A DNA stretch of 64,000 bases from Carnegiea gigantea (Eukaryota; Streptophyta; Magnoliopsida; Caryophyllales; Cactaceae). Every line of letters starts with the position of its first letter. The stretch's first letter is position 1. The notes under the pieces are model-generated. The model saw only the letters and a list, made by a program, of their open reading frames with translations, had not been told where the DNA came from and did no database searches. Shown one piece after another: positions 11,004 through 44,799 of this stretch. The stretch covers positions 204,500-268,499 of the forward strand of contig JAKOGI010001279.1 in NCBI GenBank assembly GCA_029747015.1, in the 5' to 3' direction. The translations under genes and the position numbers were made by a program.

Positions 11004-12467
11004 CTTGAAGTTCTGTAGTGTTACATCTTTTTAGGGTATTTGTAATCTAATGACAATATTATAAAATATTTTATTTTTCACATATGGTTTTGATTTACAT
11101 GCATATAAAATTATTGTGCATTACTTTATTACTGTTAATATATTGTGCATTTCTTCCTTTTTAGTGTCTAGTTAGGTTAGATTATTTTCATTGTTATAAC
11201 TATAATAATTTATATTGATTTTTTTATTATTATTATCCTTCTGAAATGTTTGTAACCACCAAAATAATTGCATGAAATATTAATACTTTCATTCTTATTT
11301 TATTACATACCAAAGCTATTTTTGACTTCTCAAACCTTATAAATAATGGAGTAAATATATCTTCAATTATTACTATTCACAAATTAAATTTACTTGTAAA
11401 ACATTTTTTACATTTAAGACTCGCTCAACAGAGTTATTATCACTCCAACGTCGATCGGCTAAGGTATGGTCTCTACGTCCCTTATGGTGTTGTTTTTTTA
11501 CGCTTTTATGGTGTTTTGAGCATTTCCCTTTTTGACTTTTTGTTTATTCAATTCATAGCTTTATTATAATAATATTTTTCTATGGACCTCTTGGAATCGA
11601 TCTCTCTAAGGGTAGAAGATGCATGAAGAGGTAAAACTGTCTATATTTGGATCTCTCTAGATTCCGTGAAAGTGATATCTACACTAGGAGTTGCTGTTGT
11701 TGCACTTGTTTGAGTAAAAGCATACATAAACAAGTGAAAGCATATATTAAATGCCCATTACTATTATTATTTTAATTTAGAATTAACAATTAAAATTGAG
11801 CTAATTGAAATTAAGGAAAAAAGCTAATAGTGATACGACGCTTATCAATTATACACCAATCTATTCAGTTTTGTATTATATATATTATATGTTATATGTA
11901 TATGATATGATTCTAGTTGGTTTGAATCAAATTACTACTTAAGTTACTTTATTCAACTTAACATTTTATCTAATAATTAATTTCAATTCCAATCAGGTGA
12001 CGACGTGCAACTGATTTGATTCAATCCATCTTTCCAATGTCAAGCTAAAACAAATAATGCTCAATCATATCAACTAACAAACTATTTAATTAACCGAAAA
12101 AGTTTAACGAACCAACATTATTAATAAATTAACCTTTTCCTAGGCAACAACAACACATTAATTAATAAATTAAACTAGAGAGGTTCAAAATTTGAATGTA
12201 TACGTAATTCATTCCATACAATTTCATATTCCGCATAATACGTTGGCGTGCTTTCGCCGATAATTCCACAGTATATTAGTTACTCTATCTCAATCCGAAC
12301 ACTGCTTTGCAATCATACATCATTCCAATTCTAATTATTGTCATCATCTCCCCCATTCATACATGCATGCATGTATGCCTCCATACAATTAATATTTAAG
12401 TTTATTAAAAATATATGTAAATACCCAAAATGCCCTATAGTAGTGTATACCACATCCAAGATATACT
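11004..12467. other. AT-rich DNA, nothing assigned
   Basis: I see no gene, RNA or clear repeat. Short stretches near 11440-11720 are less AT-rich but have no open frame and match nothing I recognise. Confidence 0.5.
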
Positions 12468-12489
12468 ATAATTAGTCATATCCAACCAA

Positions 12490-12670
12490 GGGGTTGTGGC
12501 GCAGTGGTAGCTCACTTTGTTCCTTCACCAATTGATCAGGGGTTTGATCCTTGATCTTTGAGAATGGAAAGCTATTCCTGGCCAGCCCTTTTACCCTTAA
12601 GTGGAGCTCGCGGGACGAGTAAATTAATCACTGCGATCGGCAGTGGATACTTTTGATTAAACCAAAAAAA
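12490..12670 (+). mobile_element. tRNA-derived SINE
   Basis: The 5' end begins GGGGTTGTGGCGCAGTGGTA and holds a pol III A box at about 12497-12508. A B box (GGTTTGATCC) lies at 12541-12550, and the element ends in an A-rich tail. The flanks 12468-12485 and 12671-12688 are the same 18 bases (ATAATTAGTC..ATCCAA) with two changes, which is the target duplication. The element is complete. Confidence 0.88.
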
Positions 12671-13071
12671 ATAATTAGTCCCATCCAAAAAAGAAAAAGA
12701 AATTATACTATATGATTAGTATTAAAAAAATATACAATCAGCTTCGAGACACGTTACCGTCAGCCGTGACATAAAAACTTGCTTACATAAATGTTGGTAG
12801 CCCAAATAGTTGATTAATCTGAACTCTTTCTGTTATTAGTTTGAGAATATTTTTTTGAGCATATTTTAATTTAAGTTTGGATATAAATAACGAATAAAAT
12901 CACAACTCCGGATTCTGTAAGATGATCTTGCAGCTGGTCGGTCGCCTCAAAATGCGAATTGTCTCTTCTTCCTTCCTTGGTTTTCTCTCTCCTCTCCTGA
13001 AAATCTTCTTCCATTAATCTTAATTTCCAGAACCCCCCCCCCCCCTTTTGCACATGCACCATGCATCTTCC

Positions 13072-13248
13072 TGTATATATTATTATGCATTAGACACTCG
13101 CTGTGCAGTTTATTAGATTCCTTCTCTCTCTCTCTCTTGCATCCCCCCCCCTCCAAAAAAAAAAATCAAAATATTTGACGTGGGCATGAAAGTGTCAATA
13201 CTTTTGTAGCACTTGGATAGAAGATTAATTAATTAATTAATTGAGTTG
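13072..13248 (+). promoter_or_regulatory. Putative core promoter and 5' leader of the ABCG gene
   Basis: A TATA-like TGTATATATTA lies at 13072-13082. About 40-60 bases later comes a CT-rich tract (13122-13139) typical of plant leaders, then an ACGT core (TGACGTGG, about 13177-13184) and a (TTAA)n run up to the start codon. A C13 run lies upstream at 13033-13045. A seven-codon upstream frame (13186-13209) lies in the probable leader. The transcription start is inferred, not seen. Confidence 0.4.
13186..13209 (+). other. Possible upstream ORF, 7 codons
   Basis: ATG at 13186 runs in frame to TAG at 13207-13209 and ends 39 bases before the main ATG. If transcribed it could dampen translation of the transporter. 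It is short and could be chance. Confidence 0.3.
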
Positions 13249-34992
<21,744 letters not shown>

Positions 34993-35160
34993 AAGAATTC
35001 GAGTTCTGATCATTCCTTTTTTTGCATTCTTTGTCATTGTTGGAGCAAATGTATACAAGGCAAGTACATTGTGTAATTAGTCAGTGAGTTTTTATGCACA
35101 AATAGAATGAATGAAAATGTCGTAAATGTGATGTAACCACAAGTTTAGTCATAATAAGTT
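34993..35160 (+). terminator. 3' UTR and possible polyadenylation region
   Basis: AT-rich sequence with AATGAA and AATAAG-like signals at about 35106-35158. The cleavage site cannot be fixed from sequence. Confidence 0.35.
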
Positions 35161-37889
35161 GCTGGATTTTTCGTAATTTTGTTTTGCATTGTGCTGTTTT
35201 TTTCGACGTGATTCTCTTTATTGGGCCAAAGCAGTAATCTAGGCTGGCTCAATTTGAGTTGGTGCAAACTCGCAATGCCGGCACTGTATTTTGCATAGTC
35301 TAGAATCAAAGCTTAATAACTAGGTCAATTGATATCCTGTTTGAAGTCAATTTTTTTAAAAGATTCGAAACTACTTTTAAAATAGCCGCTTAAAATTAAG
35401 TGAACCCTAAATTAGTCTAATGCCGTTCTAGCTAAGCTAGTGGTTCAATTTTTTTCCATCCTCAATAAAGTTAAAATTTCCTTAGCTAAAACCACTTGTA
35501 GGAGAAAAAAAAAAGTCCACTCTACTTGTTGATTGTAATTTTGTGATTCTTTTGATGTGATTATTCTAGCGATTAACTACTCAAAACAAAATTTCCTTGA
35601 GTATATCTTGTTTAAGAATACATTTCACTGAAATTTACGAGGCTTGCAACTACATGAGTAATTATATGATTTAAAGCTTGTAAGGTTATACAAAAATGGA
35701 TCTATCGCAAACTAATACAATGCTAGACAACGACATAAAGCACCATTATACTATGATAAATTTAACTATAATTTTTAGACAGGTAGAAAAATATACTCAT
35801 AGTAGGTTATTCAGAAAACACACTTAAGAGTTCTGCTGTGTTAGCCGAAGAGCAATATGTTATTGTCCCAATTATGAATGAGACACGACCTAGGAGTTGG
35901 GGGGCATCTTGATTGCCCCTGCTTAATAGTTTCTAGCCGAACGTTTGCGCGGTTGGTTTCTAATTGTCAACCAGCCCAATGCATAACCCCCCATTTGTTT
36001 CAGTCTGCTGCGTGATGATGGGCTCGGTGTTACAAAAATGGAGTTGGGAATAGCTTTAACGTGTGTTCAACTCCAACAATAATTTTCTTTTTTCCTTAAA
36101 GAAAATAATAATTTTCTTCTTAATTCAATAAGCCCCCAAAAAGTTCTTCGGATTTAGTTTGTCTTATCATTTTTAAATTAGGAAATTCGTAAATTAGTCT
36201 TAGGATTAGGTATATGCTAACATCTTTTTTGGAGACTACATGAACTAAGATCATTAGTTTTATCTACAAATAAAATTTGTAGAATATGAAAGAGGAGAAA
36301 GGTATTCAACAACTGTAACCTCTAACAAGGAAGATTTGTCCCTTTCTCAAACTTAGAGTACTAAACAATTACGACAACATAATATGTGTGCATAAGGTAC
36401 TTAATGTGGTTATACACACTTTAGAAGCAAATTACTAATTAACTTCTTCATGGAAAAAGGGACTTATGAATCTATCCTCACTTTTATTCTCCCGATTATT
36501 TAGTTGGGTATGAGCCTTATAATAATAAAGAAAGACAAAACAGCTACTACACAAATATGATTTCTCATGTTTGACATATCATCACATTTCGAAACTTGAC
36601 ATCACAAATGGTCATTCTCACATCGACTTCGATCAACTAAACATTGTTTGATCCCTGTCAACCAAAATATTATAGAAATTAAGATTCTTCACCTGATTAA
36701 GCAATTTTTTTTTTAGCATAATGGATTTGGGTCATGTGGTGTTAGATGGAGGATTGAAATTTTTGTTCATATAGTCCATCCATCTAATAATCGGGATTTT
36801 GAGCTATTAAAAAAATTTACCATTAGGGGTAAAATATTATACACACTAATAACAAAAAATCTCTTCCCCATTCACCGCTCCTAACAATTAATTGCAAAGA
36901 ATTCTATTTAGTAAAAAAAAAAAAAAAAAAACTGCTAGTAGTAATTGTCTTAAAGACCACTCAGATGAACAGAGGGAGGAGCATCAACATATGATATTCA
37001 AATGTGTTTAGTTGAAAAGAGAACAGTTTTCTTCTTTTCTGCCATTTGGTGAACAAAGGACGGTCAAATTATTTTCAAGCAAAATATTTTTCATTTTTAT
37101 AGGGAAAAAAATTAATTTCTTTTGTAGATGTAATTTGAGTCTTTTCCTACTGATTGCTTTAATATTTATTAATTTGTTTCCTTTATATTATTCTATAGTC
37201 CAATTAAACGGTCTCATTCAATTTGAGTTGCTATTTTCTCTTTCCCTCTAATTTGAAAAAGAAGTTTTAATTTTCCATATTTTAAATTTTCCTCATATAC
37301 TGTTATATAAGTTAAAACGTAATTTTAAACATTTGGGGTCCTCTTGGCATTATTGGGCACTCAATAGAAGATGCTCACGTGTAACCATAATTGCTGGCAC
37401 TTCTTTTTCCCCTCCCCACTTGGACCACCTTGTGCTTAATTGATAGCTGACGCACAAGATTTGCCAAAATAGAACATTACGTGTGAATTATAAGCGCCCC
37501 CCCCCCCCCCCCCCCGGGTCCCCCGGGAAAAGCCCCAAAAAACAAAAGAAAAAATAAGAGAAACAAATGAAGGCATTGGTTCCCTAGTTCAATGGAATAT
37601 TCCTTATTCCCTGTAGTATATTTTTATCAGTGGCGAAATCAAAAATTTTAAATAGAGATTTCAGAAATAATATACGTAATGGTAGGCTGACCTATTTGGT
37701 ACCTCATGTCAAACACTTCGATAACTTTAACCCGATGTTAGACTTGCTCAAAAAAACCAAAATCCAAATTGATCTCCACATCCCCAAGTACATGTCGACA
37801 CCCAAGTCGTCCTAAATTACAAGACTAAGACATGGCATCTCAATTCATATCCCACATGTGTAAAATGGAATAATGAACGAAATCAAAAC

Positions 37890-38170
37890 AAATAATGAAT
37901 GAAATTAAATGCAAAAAAAAAAAAACAATGAAAACGTGTGTAGCTATGTTCGAATATGGGACCTCAACTCAGCCCCCACTGTAACCAACGCACTCAAACC
38001 ACCCGGCAAGCACATCTTCATGCACAAACCAATAAATGAAACTAAATATAAAAAAAAGCATGTGTGTCAAGGCTCGAACACGCAACCGTGCTTGCCTAGT
38101 GATGTAGTAACAACACTTCAACAGCTCAGCCAAGCAACTCTACATGTGCCTGATCGCCACATTACTTATT
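37890..38170 (+). repeat. Diverged direct repeat, about 130 bp twice
   Basis: Two neighbouring segments share the order: AATGAA(A/T)... A-run, GTGTGT, TTCGAA/CTCGAACACG..., ending in a CAGC/CCAAGC-like block. The second copy is at about 38030-38170. Origin unknown. Confidence 0.4.
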
Positions 38171-38869
38171 TATAACAAACTACTTAATTTTTAATTTTTG
38201 CCGGTTACCTTTTTTTGGGAAGGGGTGTCGAGTGATACCACTGCACACACACTGGATCCGCATATGATTTTCATTAGCCTGGTTGATAAAGACTTGCATT
38301 GTCACCCGAACTGCAACGCGAACGAGATTATTCAGTGTGCAAGGACCGTCATAATTCATGATAAATGGTTAAAAATCTAACCCAATTATTGTTAGCACAT
38401 AATCCGTCCCACAACGACTAACATGGTGAATTGTTGTCTGCCTTGCAAGAGTCATGCCCGCAATGATTGTCAAATGAAAAAAATGATTTGAACAACTGAG
38501 TGAGATTCTAAAAGCTTCTCCACCGGCTCTTTTTTATGATACACAACCCTATTATTGTTGTTACAGTAGGTGAGTTGATATCATGTGATATGCATTCTAT
38601 AGAAGGGGGAAAAAAAGAAAAATCTTTGACACATATATAGAGGCATGTAGATAAATATAGTTCTTATATTGTACAATCGGGTGTACAATGGTTGTTGTCC
38701 ACCCAGCCTTCAACAGTAAATTGGCCCCTTCGAGAGTCATATGCATACACGAATTTTGAGTGTTTGAAGTAGTTGAGTCTCGAAAACTTGGAAGATGCTG
38801 AAGATCGGAGCTTTTTTGTGAGCTTCCTCTTTTTCCCTTTTCTTTTTCTCATAATGTTGTTTGAGGATT

Positions 38870-39005
38870 TGTGGTAAAATTCTATCAACAATTTGTGATA
38901 AATTTTATCAATAATTTGGAAAGATAGAATTCTATCAACGATTGAAAGGGGTAGAATTCTATCAATAATTTATGATAAATTATATCGACAATTTTATCAT
39001 CAATT
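38870..39005. repeat. Minisatellite with GATAGAATTCTATC palindrome
   Basis: Units like AGAATTCTATCAACAATTT repeat with drift. 38923-38936 is a perfect 14-base palindrome. Confidence 0.7.
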
Positions 39006-39129
39006 GCTATGTATGATGTGTAGTTAGGGTACTAATTTGCATCTCTCACAAAAGATCAATTGATTTAGCGTCCGCAACACAAAACTTGTCATACATGAAT
39101 TCTTTATGCCTTTAAGTGTCGTCCTTCAT

Positions 39130-40510
39130 TGATAAACCTCTATCTTGACCTTATTTTAGCCCTTAGTTAACCTCTTTTTCTAGTATTTTCAAGTTTGATC
39201 TTGATAAGAAAGGGTCACATTAACCTCCTTTGATTTAATTACGCCCATATAGTGGTGTTTCGTACTTTCAGGAGTTTCTAGCAGAAAAACGAGAAAATAT
39301 GTTAATATTGGTAGAGAGGAGGCTAAAGAGATGAGTTTCAAGTCAGATAAGAGGTCGGGTGGAAGTTCCAAAGGAACTCCAGTGATCTGACATGGGTACC
39401 CTGTGCCAGATGGCATGACCGTTCCATGACCATACCCAGCCAGCATGACCAGAGATCCGGCATGGGTATCTCGTGTCATGAGGCACGACTGTGCCGCGTT
39501 AAGATTTGAGGAGGTCATGGCCAGAGATCTGGCATAAGCATCCTATATCGGGTGGCACGACTGTGCCACCCTCTAATTTTCACGACTTAATTCATTTTTT
39601 CGAGGCAGTTTAAGGGGTATCTAGGTTCTGAATCGAGAGGTAACTCTTTAGGCCAATTCTGGGTTTACATTCTGAGCACTTTTGCAGACTACTCTAGATT
39701 AGATTTGAGAGTTTAATTCCTTGTTCATATTGTGAACTATTATTGCAATTGATTGAAGTACGTTTCTTTTCCATTCTCTTTGCAATTTTCATCAAAGTTT
39801 GTGCATTTAATCATGTTCTTCAGTTCCTTATTTGCGATTGCGATTGTTGTGATGTTTTAGGGCTAAACCCCCTATATTAGATTGGGACTAGCCCCTATAA
39901 TGCGACTTGGGATCATGTTCTAGGTTTTGTGAATGCAACCCCATGGTTGTGATTGAATTCTCACTTAGTATGCCATGTGTTCGATGGATTGTCTGGTAGG
40001 GATGTATTTATGTTCTTAATTAGAGTTCAGGAAATCAACGAAAGTTGAATCCTCAACTTAGAGCTATTTTGTGAGCAATTGACTTCTTAACATGAGAATA
40101 GTTAGGGTTTCAATTGGAAATTGTGGGTTGCTCAATCCTATGACTTTGTTGACTTTAGTTTCATGAAAATAGATAACTAGGCTTACTTATCCAGTCTAAT
40201 GACCTTCGAAAGTAGGTGTAGACATATTCTAATTTGTGATCATTCCATTTCATTCGATTACATCGGTAGATTCACATGATTTAGTGCATAACCCAAAGAG
40301 CATAATAGTATGGTGAATCCCAATATAGTTTATTAATGAATCAAACAGCTCTAGTAGCATTTAGTTTTTATAAATCTGAATCAGTTTCTGCCTAAATTGA
40401 GTGTTGAAGTCAATCTGGTGACCAGAATCAATTTCCCTGCAGAATATGTCCTGTACTTGCCGTTGCTTACTATAATTGGTATCGTACACTTGCGGTAATT
40501 TAAGACAACA
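39130..40510 (+). repeat. 5' LTR of the gypsy element
   Basis: Begins TGATAAACCTCTATC and ends AATTTAAGACAACA. By eye about 9 of 10 bases match the 3' LTR over a 265-base stretch, so the insertion is old. It holds the palindrome array at about 39388-39571. Confidence 0.92.
39388..39571 (+). repeat. Palindrome array in the 5' LTR
   Basis: Three loosely tandem units of about 70 bases, each with a GGCATGGGTA-type arm and a GGCACGACTGTGCC-type near-palindrome. It is more decayed than the copy in the 3' LTR. Confidence 0.75.
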
Positions 40511-40516
40511 AGTTCT

Positions 40517-40532
40517 TGGTGCCATTGCCGGG
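40517..40532 (+). other. Primer-binding site, tRNA-Asp type
   Basis: TGGTGCCATTGCCGGG, 6 bases after the 5' LTR. Differs from the usual TGGCGCCGTTGCCGGG at two positions, both C/G to T/A changes. Confidence 0.85.
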
Positions 40533-40778
40533 AAACTTGATAGTTTTAAAATTAGAAGTGACCAAAACACTCTAGATTAGGCCTTTTCTTTTTCTTTTCT
40601 TACCTTTTACCCTGCTTACTTTTGTCTTTGCTTGGACTCGCTTACATTTGGTGTAGTTTTTGGCTTTGTATGCATAGGCGCACAAGGGAGTCAACATCTC
40701 ATTCTTTTCAACCTTGAGATAGAAGCTACTACACGGAGACAAAGCAGTGCAAAAAAGAAGCAACAACTGCACCCTGTT

Positions 40779-41863
40779 ATGGCAGAGAGAAATCCTCAGG
40801 TGTTGCGAGACTATGCCTTGCCGCAAGCATCCGATGACATTACCTCCTCCACTGTGAACCCGGTCGTTGAAACAAACAACTTTGAGATGCAGCCCGCTCT
40901 GGTTTCTTTTGTAGGGAAGGATCATCTTGGTGGGCGTCCCACAGAGAACCCCCATATTCATCTTCGCAACTTTCTAATGAAGTGTGACACAATCAAGCCT
41001 AGTAGGGTTTCCACTGATGCGATCAGGTCGAGGCTCTTCCCATTCTCCCTGAAAGACAGAGCTAGTGGCTGGCTACAAAATGAAGAGCCCAACTCATTCA
41101 CCACCTGGGAGACCCTTTCAAAATCCTTCCTCAGCAAGTACTTCCCACTAGGCAAAACCGCTAAGTTAAGGGCGGGTATCACTTCTTTTGCCAACAAAAC
41201 GATGAATCACTATATGAAGTGTGAGAAAGGTTCAAGAATCTTCAGCGCCAATACCCACACCATGGCGTTCCTGAATGACTTCTAGTCAAGACCTTCTACA
41301 TTGGACTAGACCAATCATTGAAGATATCTATCGACGCCGTAGTTGGCGGGGCACCTATAGGAAAGTCTATTCAGGCTATGAGTGTTTTATTAGAGGATAT
41401 GACCTCCAATAACTACCACTGGTCTAGTGAGAGAGCGAATATGAAGAAAAGTGGTGGTATGTATGCAGTAGATGCTGTGGACTTGCTTGCTAGCAAGGTT
41501 GATGCCCTTACCAAGCGGTTTAATCGGCTTGGGACCCCTTCTTTAGGGAGTTCTTCTAGTGTGATGTTTGAGGCTGGGGCCATATGTGAGATATGTGGCA
41601 TTCAAGGACACACTGTCACCAAGTGTCATACTACTTTTCAGGGTATTGAGCATGCCAATGCTATGCAAAACTTCAATACACCCCCAGAAAACAACCCCTA
41701 CTCAAACACATACAATCTCGATCGGAGAAATCATTCCAATTTCTCCTACTGCAATAACAACCCATTTCCATATAATGCCCCTGAGCCTCAACCCTTGGTT
41801 TTCAATACAGGGCATCTTACAACCCACCTCCCTAACAACCTCCTTAACCAAAGTCTAATCTAG
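40779..41863 (+). pseudogene. Gag of the gypsy element
   Basis: From MAERNPQVLRDYALP, the frame carries the capsid-like core (ENPHIHLRNFLMKCDTIK, LFPFSLKDRASGWLQ, SKSFLSKYFPLGKTAKLR). A stop or frameshift near 41283 interrupts it. The next frame (41318-41863) contains a zinc knuckle CEICGIQGHTVTKC at 41585-41626. Further stops (41995, 42004) follow. Confidence 0.88.
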
Positions 41864-42329
41864 AGAGCTTTATGGAGTGCTTCATAGTAACTTAGACTAA
41901 GACCAATGAAGCAATTAGTGAGTCGGTTAGCCAATTGAGTTCTAAATTTGAAACCATGATCACTCACCAGAAAATGATGGAGAACCAAATTGCTTAGATC
42001 ACGTAACAGGTGGGCCATTTATCTAGACCTCAAGGACATCTACCAGGTCAACCAGAGACTAACCCCAAAGGTCAGATAAATGACATTTTATTGTGAAGCA
42101 ACAAGGAGTTAGAGGGCCCCTCAGTGCCCATGAGGGAAGACAAGAGAGAGATTGAAGATAAGGGTGGTGATGAGAAGGAGGTTCCCATTGAGACCTCAGG
42201 TGACCAGGTCCAGATTGAAAAGTCCAAGGAGGTTTGAGCTGAGAGCGCTTCACCTCCTATAAAGCCTTACAAGCCTTATGTTCTATATCCTCAGAGGCTA
42301 GTGAAGCCTAGGGAGGAGTAAAAGTACGG

Positions 42330-42987
42330 GAAGTTCCTTGAGATTTTAAAAAAGCTTCACATCAATATTCCTTTTTTAGAGGCTATCACTAGTATGCCTT
42401 CTTATGTAAAACTCCTGAAGGATTTGCTCTCTAACAAAGGGAAGCTACTTAAGAAAGCTATATTGTCCCTCACAGAGGAGTGCAGTGTCATTATTTAGAA
42501 CAAGCTTCCTCCAAAGCTTTAAGATCCAAGAAGCTTCTCCATCCCCTGTTCTGCTGGGGATGTGACCATCAGTAGAGCATTTTATGATCTTTTGGCTACC
42601 GTGAACCTCATGCCGTACTCCATCTGCAAGAAGCTATAAGTGGGAGACCTGAAACCTACTACCATCTCTTTGCAGCTTGCTAATAAATTCGTCAACTACC
42701 CCCTTGGTATTCTTGAGGATGTCCCATTGTAAGTGGGCAAATTTTTTATTCCATGCGACTTTGTTGTTATGGAGATGGAGGAGGACTCCTACATCCCTAT
42801 CATTCTAGGAAGACCCTTTTTAGCTACTGCAGGAGTCATGATTGGCGTTAAGAATGGCAAGCTCTCCCTTCAAGTAGGGGATGAAATGGTGGAATTCTGT
42901 TTACCACAATCTATGGCTACCCCAACTCTAAATGACATATGCTGCAGAGTTGATGTATTGGAAGGGCACTTAATTAGGAGGCCATGA
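42330..42987 (+). pseudogene. Gag-Pol junction and aspartic protease
   Basis: Reads as Athila-type protease with IPCSAGD, LATVNLMPYSICKKL, and PIILGRPFLATAGVMIGV. The expected catalytic DLGAS reads DLLAT. In-frame stops at 42496, 42520, 42637 and 42730 all fall where the family has Gln. Confidence 0.8.
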
Positions 42988-43116
42988 CTCACCATTCTAT
43001 GGAGAATCCACTAGAAGCTGCATTAATCGGCTGCCATGTGACTAATTCAGTACGCTAGGCTCCCTAATGCATCTATTACCTATACGCATAGGCAGTGCCC
43101 CAGGGAGACTCTTAGT

Positions 43117-44260
43117 ATGGAGGAGGTCGCCTTCAAGGACAAGGAGAAAAGCGCACCAACAACAGAGTTAAAGCCTTTACCTGCGCATCTCAGGTATGAG
43201 TTTCTTAATCCTAATCATAAGTATCCTGTTATTGTCAATGCTAGACTTGATAATCCCCAAGTTGAAAAACTGTTGGATGTGCTTAGGAAACATAAAGGTG
43301 CTATTCGTTATAGCATTGATGCCATCAAGGGTCTTAGTCCTTCACTATGCATGCATCGTATCTTTCTTGATGAAGCTAGTGCCATTTAAATCATAATTGT
43401 AAGAGGTTATGAAGAAGGAGGTTGTCAAGTTACTTGAAGCTAGGATCATCTATCCTATCTCCGATAGCGAATGGGTGAGCCCCGCTCAGGTAGTTCCTAA
43501 AAAGGGTGGCATAACCATCATCAAGAATGAGCGTGACGAGCTTATTACCACTAGGACAATTGCCGGGTGGTGCATGTGCATTGATTACCGCAAGTTGAAT
43601 CAAGCCACCTAGAAAGATCATCTCCCCCTTTCCTTTTATTGATCAGATGCTGGAAAGATTGGTCAGACACTCTTTCTTGTATTACCTAGATGGGTACTCA
43701 GGTTTCTTTTAGATTTCTATCCATCTAAGTGATCAGGAGAAGACCATGTTCACATGCCCTTATAGCATCTTTGCTTATCATAGGATACCTTTTGGGTTGT
43801 GTAGGCTCCTACCACTTTTTAGTGGTGCATGACTGCTATATTCCCTGATTTTATTAAGAATATCATGGAGGTGTTCATGGATAACTTCTCCGTCTATGGC
43901 GGTACCTTTGACTTGTGTTTAGAAAATTTAACAAAGGTACTCCATAGATGCGAGGAAGTCAACCTTGTGCTAAATTGGGAAAAATGTCACTTCATAGTTC
44001 AGGAAGGGGTGGTTTTGGGTCATGCCATTTCTAATCGAGGCATTGAGGTAGACAAGGCTAAGATCAAGGTTATTGAGGATTGCCCCCTCCTACTTCTGTT
44101 AAAAGGGTGTAGAGTTTCCTTGGTCATGCAGGATTATATTGCTGCTTCATTAAGAGCTTCTCAAAGATCGCCAAGCCTCTAACTCAGATCCTGGCTAAAG
44201 ATACCCTGTTTGTGTTTACTGATGAGTACTATGAAACTTTTTGTAAGATTAAGCAGGCAC
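43117..44260 (+). pseudogene. Gypsy reverse transcriptase
   Basis: Begins near LRYEFLNPNHKYPVIVNA and carries EARIIYPISDSEWVSPAQVV, CIDYRKLNQAT, YLDGYSG and FAYHRIPFGLC. The active-site FMDD reads FMDN, from a G-to-A change at 43883. Stops at 43612 and 43710 and a frameshift near 43815 break the frame. Confidence 0.88.
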
Positions 44261-44690
44261 TAATTTTTGCCTATCAAAAAGCCACCTAACTGGGATCTCC
44301 CTTTTAAGATTATGTGTGATACTAGTGACCATATGGTGGAGGCAGTTTTAGGGCAGTGCAGGGATAAGAAACTTGTTGTGATCTACTACGCTACTAAAAC
44401 ACTGGATGAGACTCAGCAGAATTACATTGCGACTGAGAAAGAGCTGCTTGCAATGGTATATGTAATGGGTAAGTTTAGACCCTATCTCTTACACTACAAA
44501 GTGATTATGTACACTGACCACTCTGCTCTCATGCACCTTCTTGAGAAGAAAGATACGAAGCCTCGCCTCATTCGGTGGATAGTACTCCCGCAGGAGTTTG
44601 ATTTGGAGACCAAGGACAAGGCGGGGGTCAAGAACATCGTTGTCGATCATATGTCCAGCCTCATCATTGAGAGCCAAGATGTCCCCCTCA
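44261..44690 (+). pseudogene. Gypsy RNase H
   Basis: The open frame gives PFKIMCDTSDHMVEAVLG, IYYATKTLDETQQNYIATEK and VIMYTDHSALMHLLEKKDTK, the RNase H of gypsy elements. This is one of the better preserved parts. Confidence 0.9.
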
Positions 44691-44799
44691 ATGATGCTTT
44701 CCCTTATGAGCATCTCTTGGCCGTCTCCACGAAGCAAGCCCCATGGATCACGAATATTGCGAATTATCTAGCCTCGAGGATTCTACATCATAACCTCTT

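Larger units (their letters stand above)
35161..39129. other. Intergenic DNA, no gene seen
   Basis: Short open frames only, none recognised. Contains a C19 run (37497-37515), a diverged direct repeat near 37890-38170 and a small palindrome-bearing minisatellite at 38870-39005. Confidence 0.55.

Noticed and set aside
12490..12570. tRNA gene, from A and B box matches
   Set aside because: There is no cloverleaf with acceptor stem, and an A-rich tail and target duplications show a SINE.
13246..13248. TTG start one codon before the ATG
   Set aside because: Plants start at ATG; 13249 is the first.
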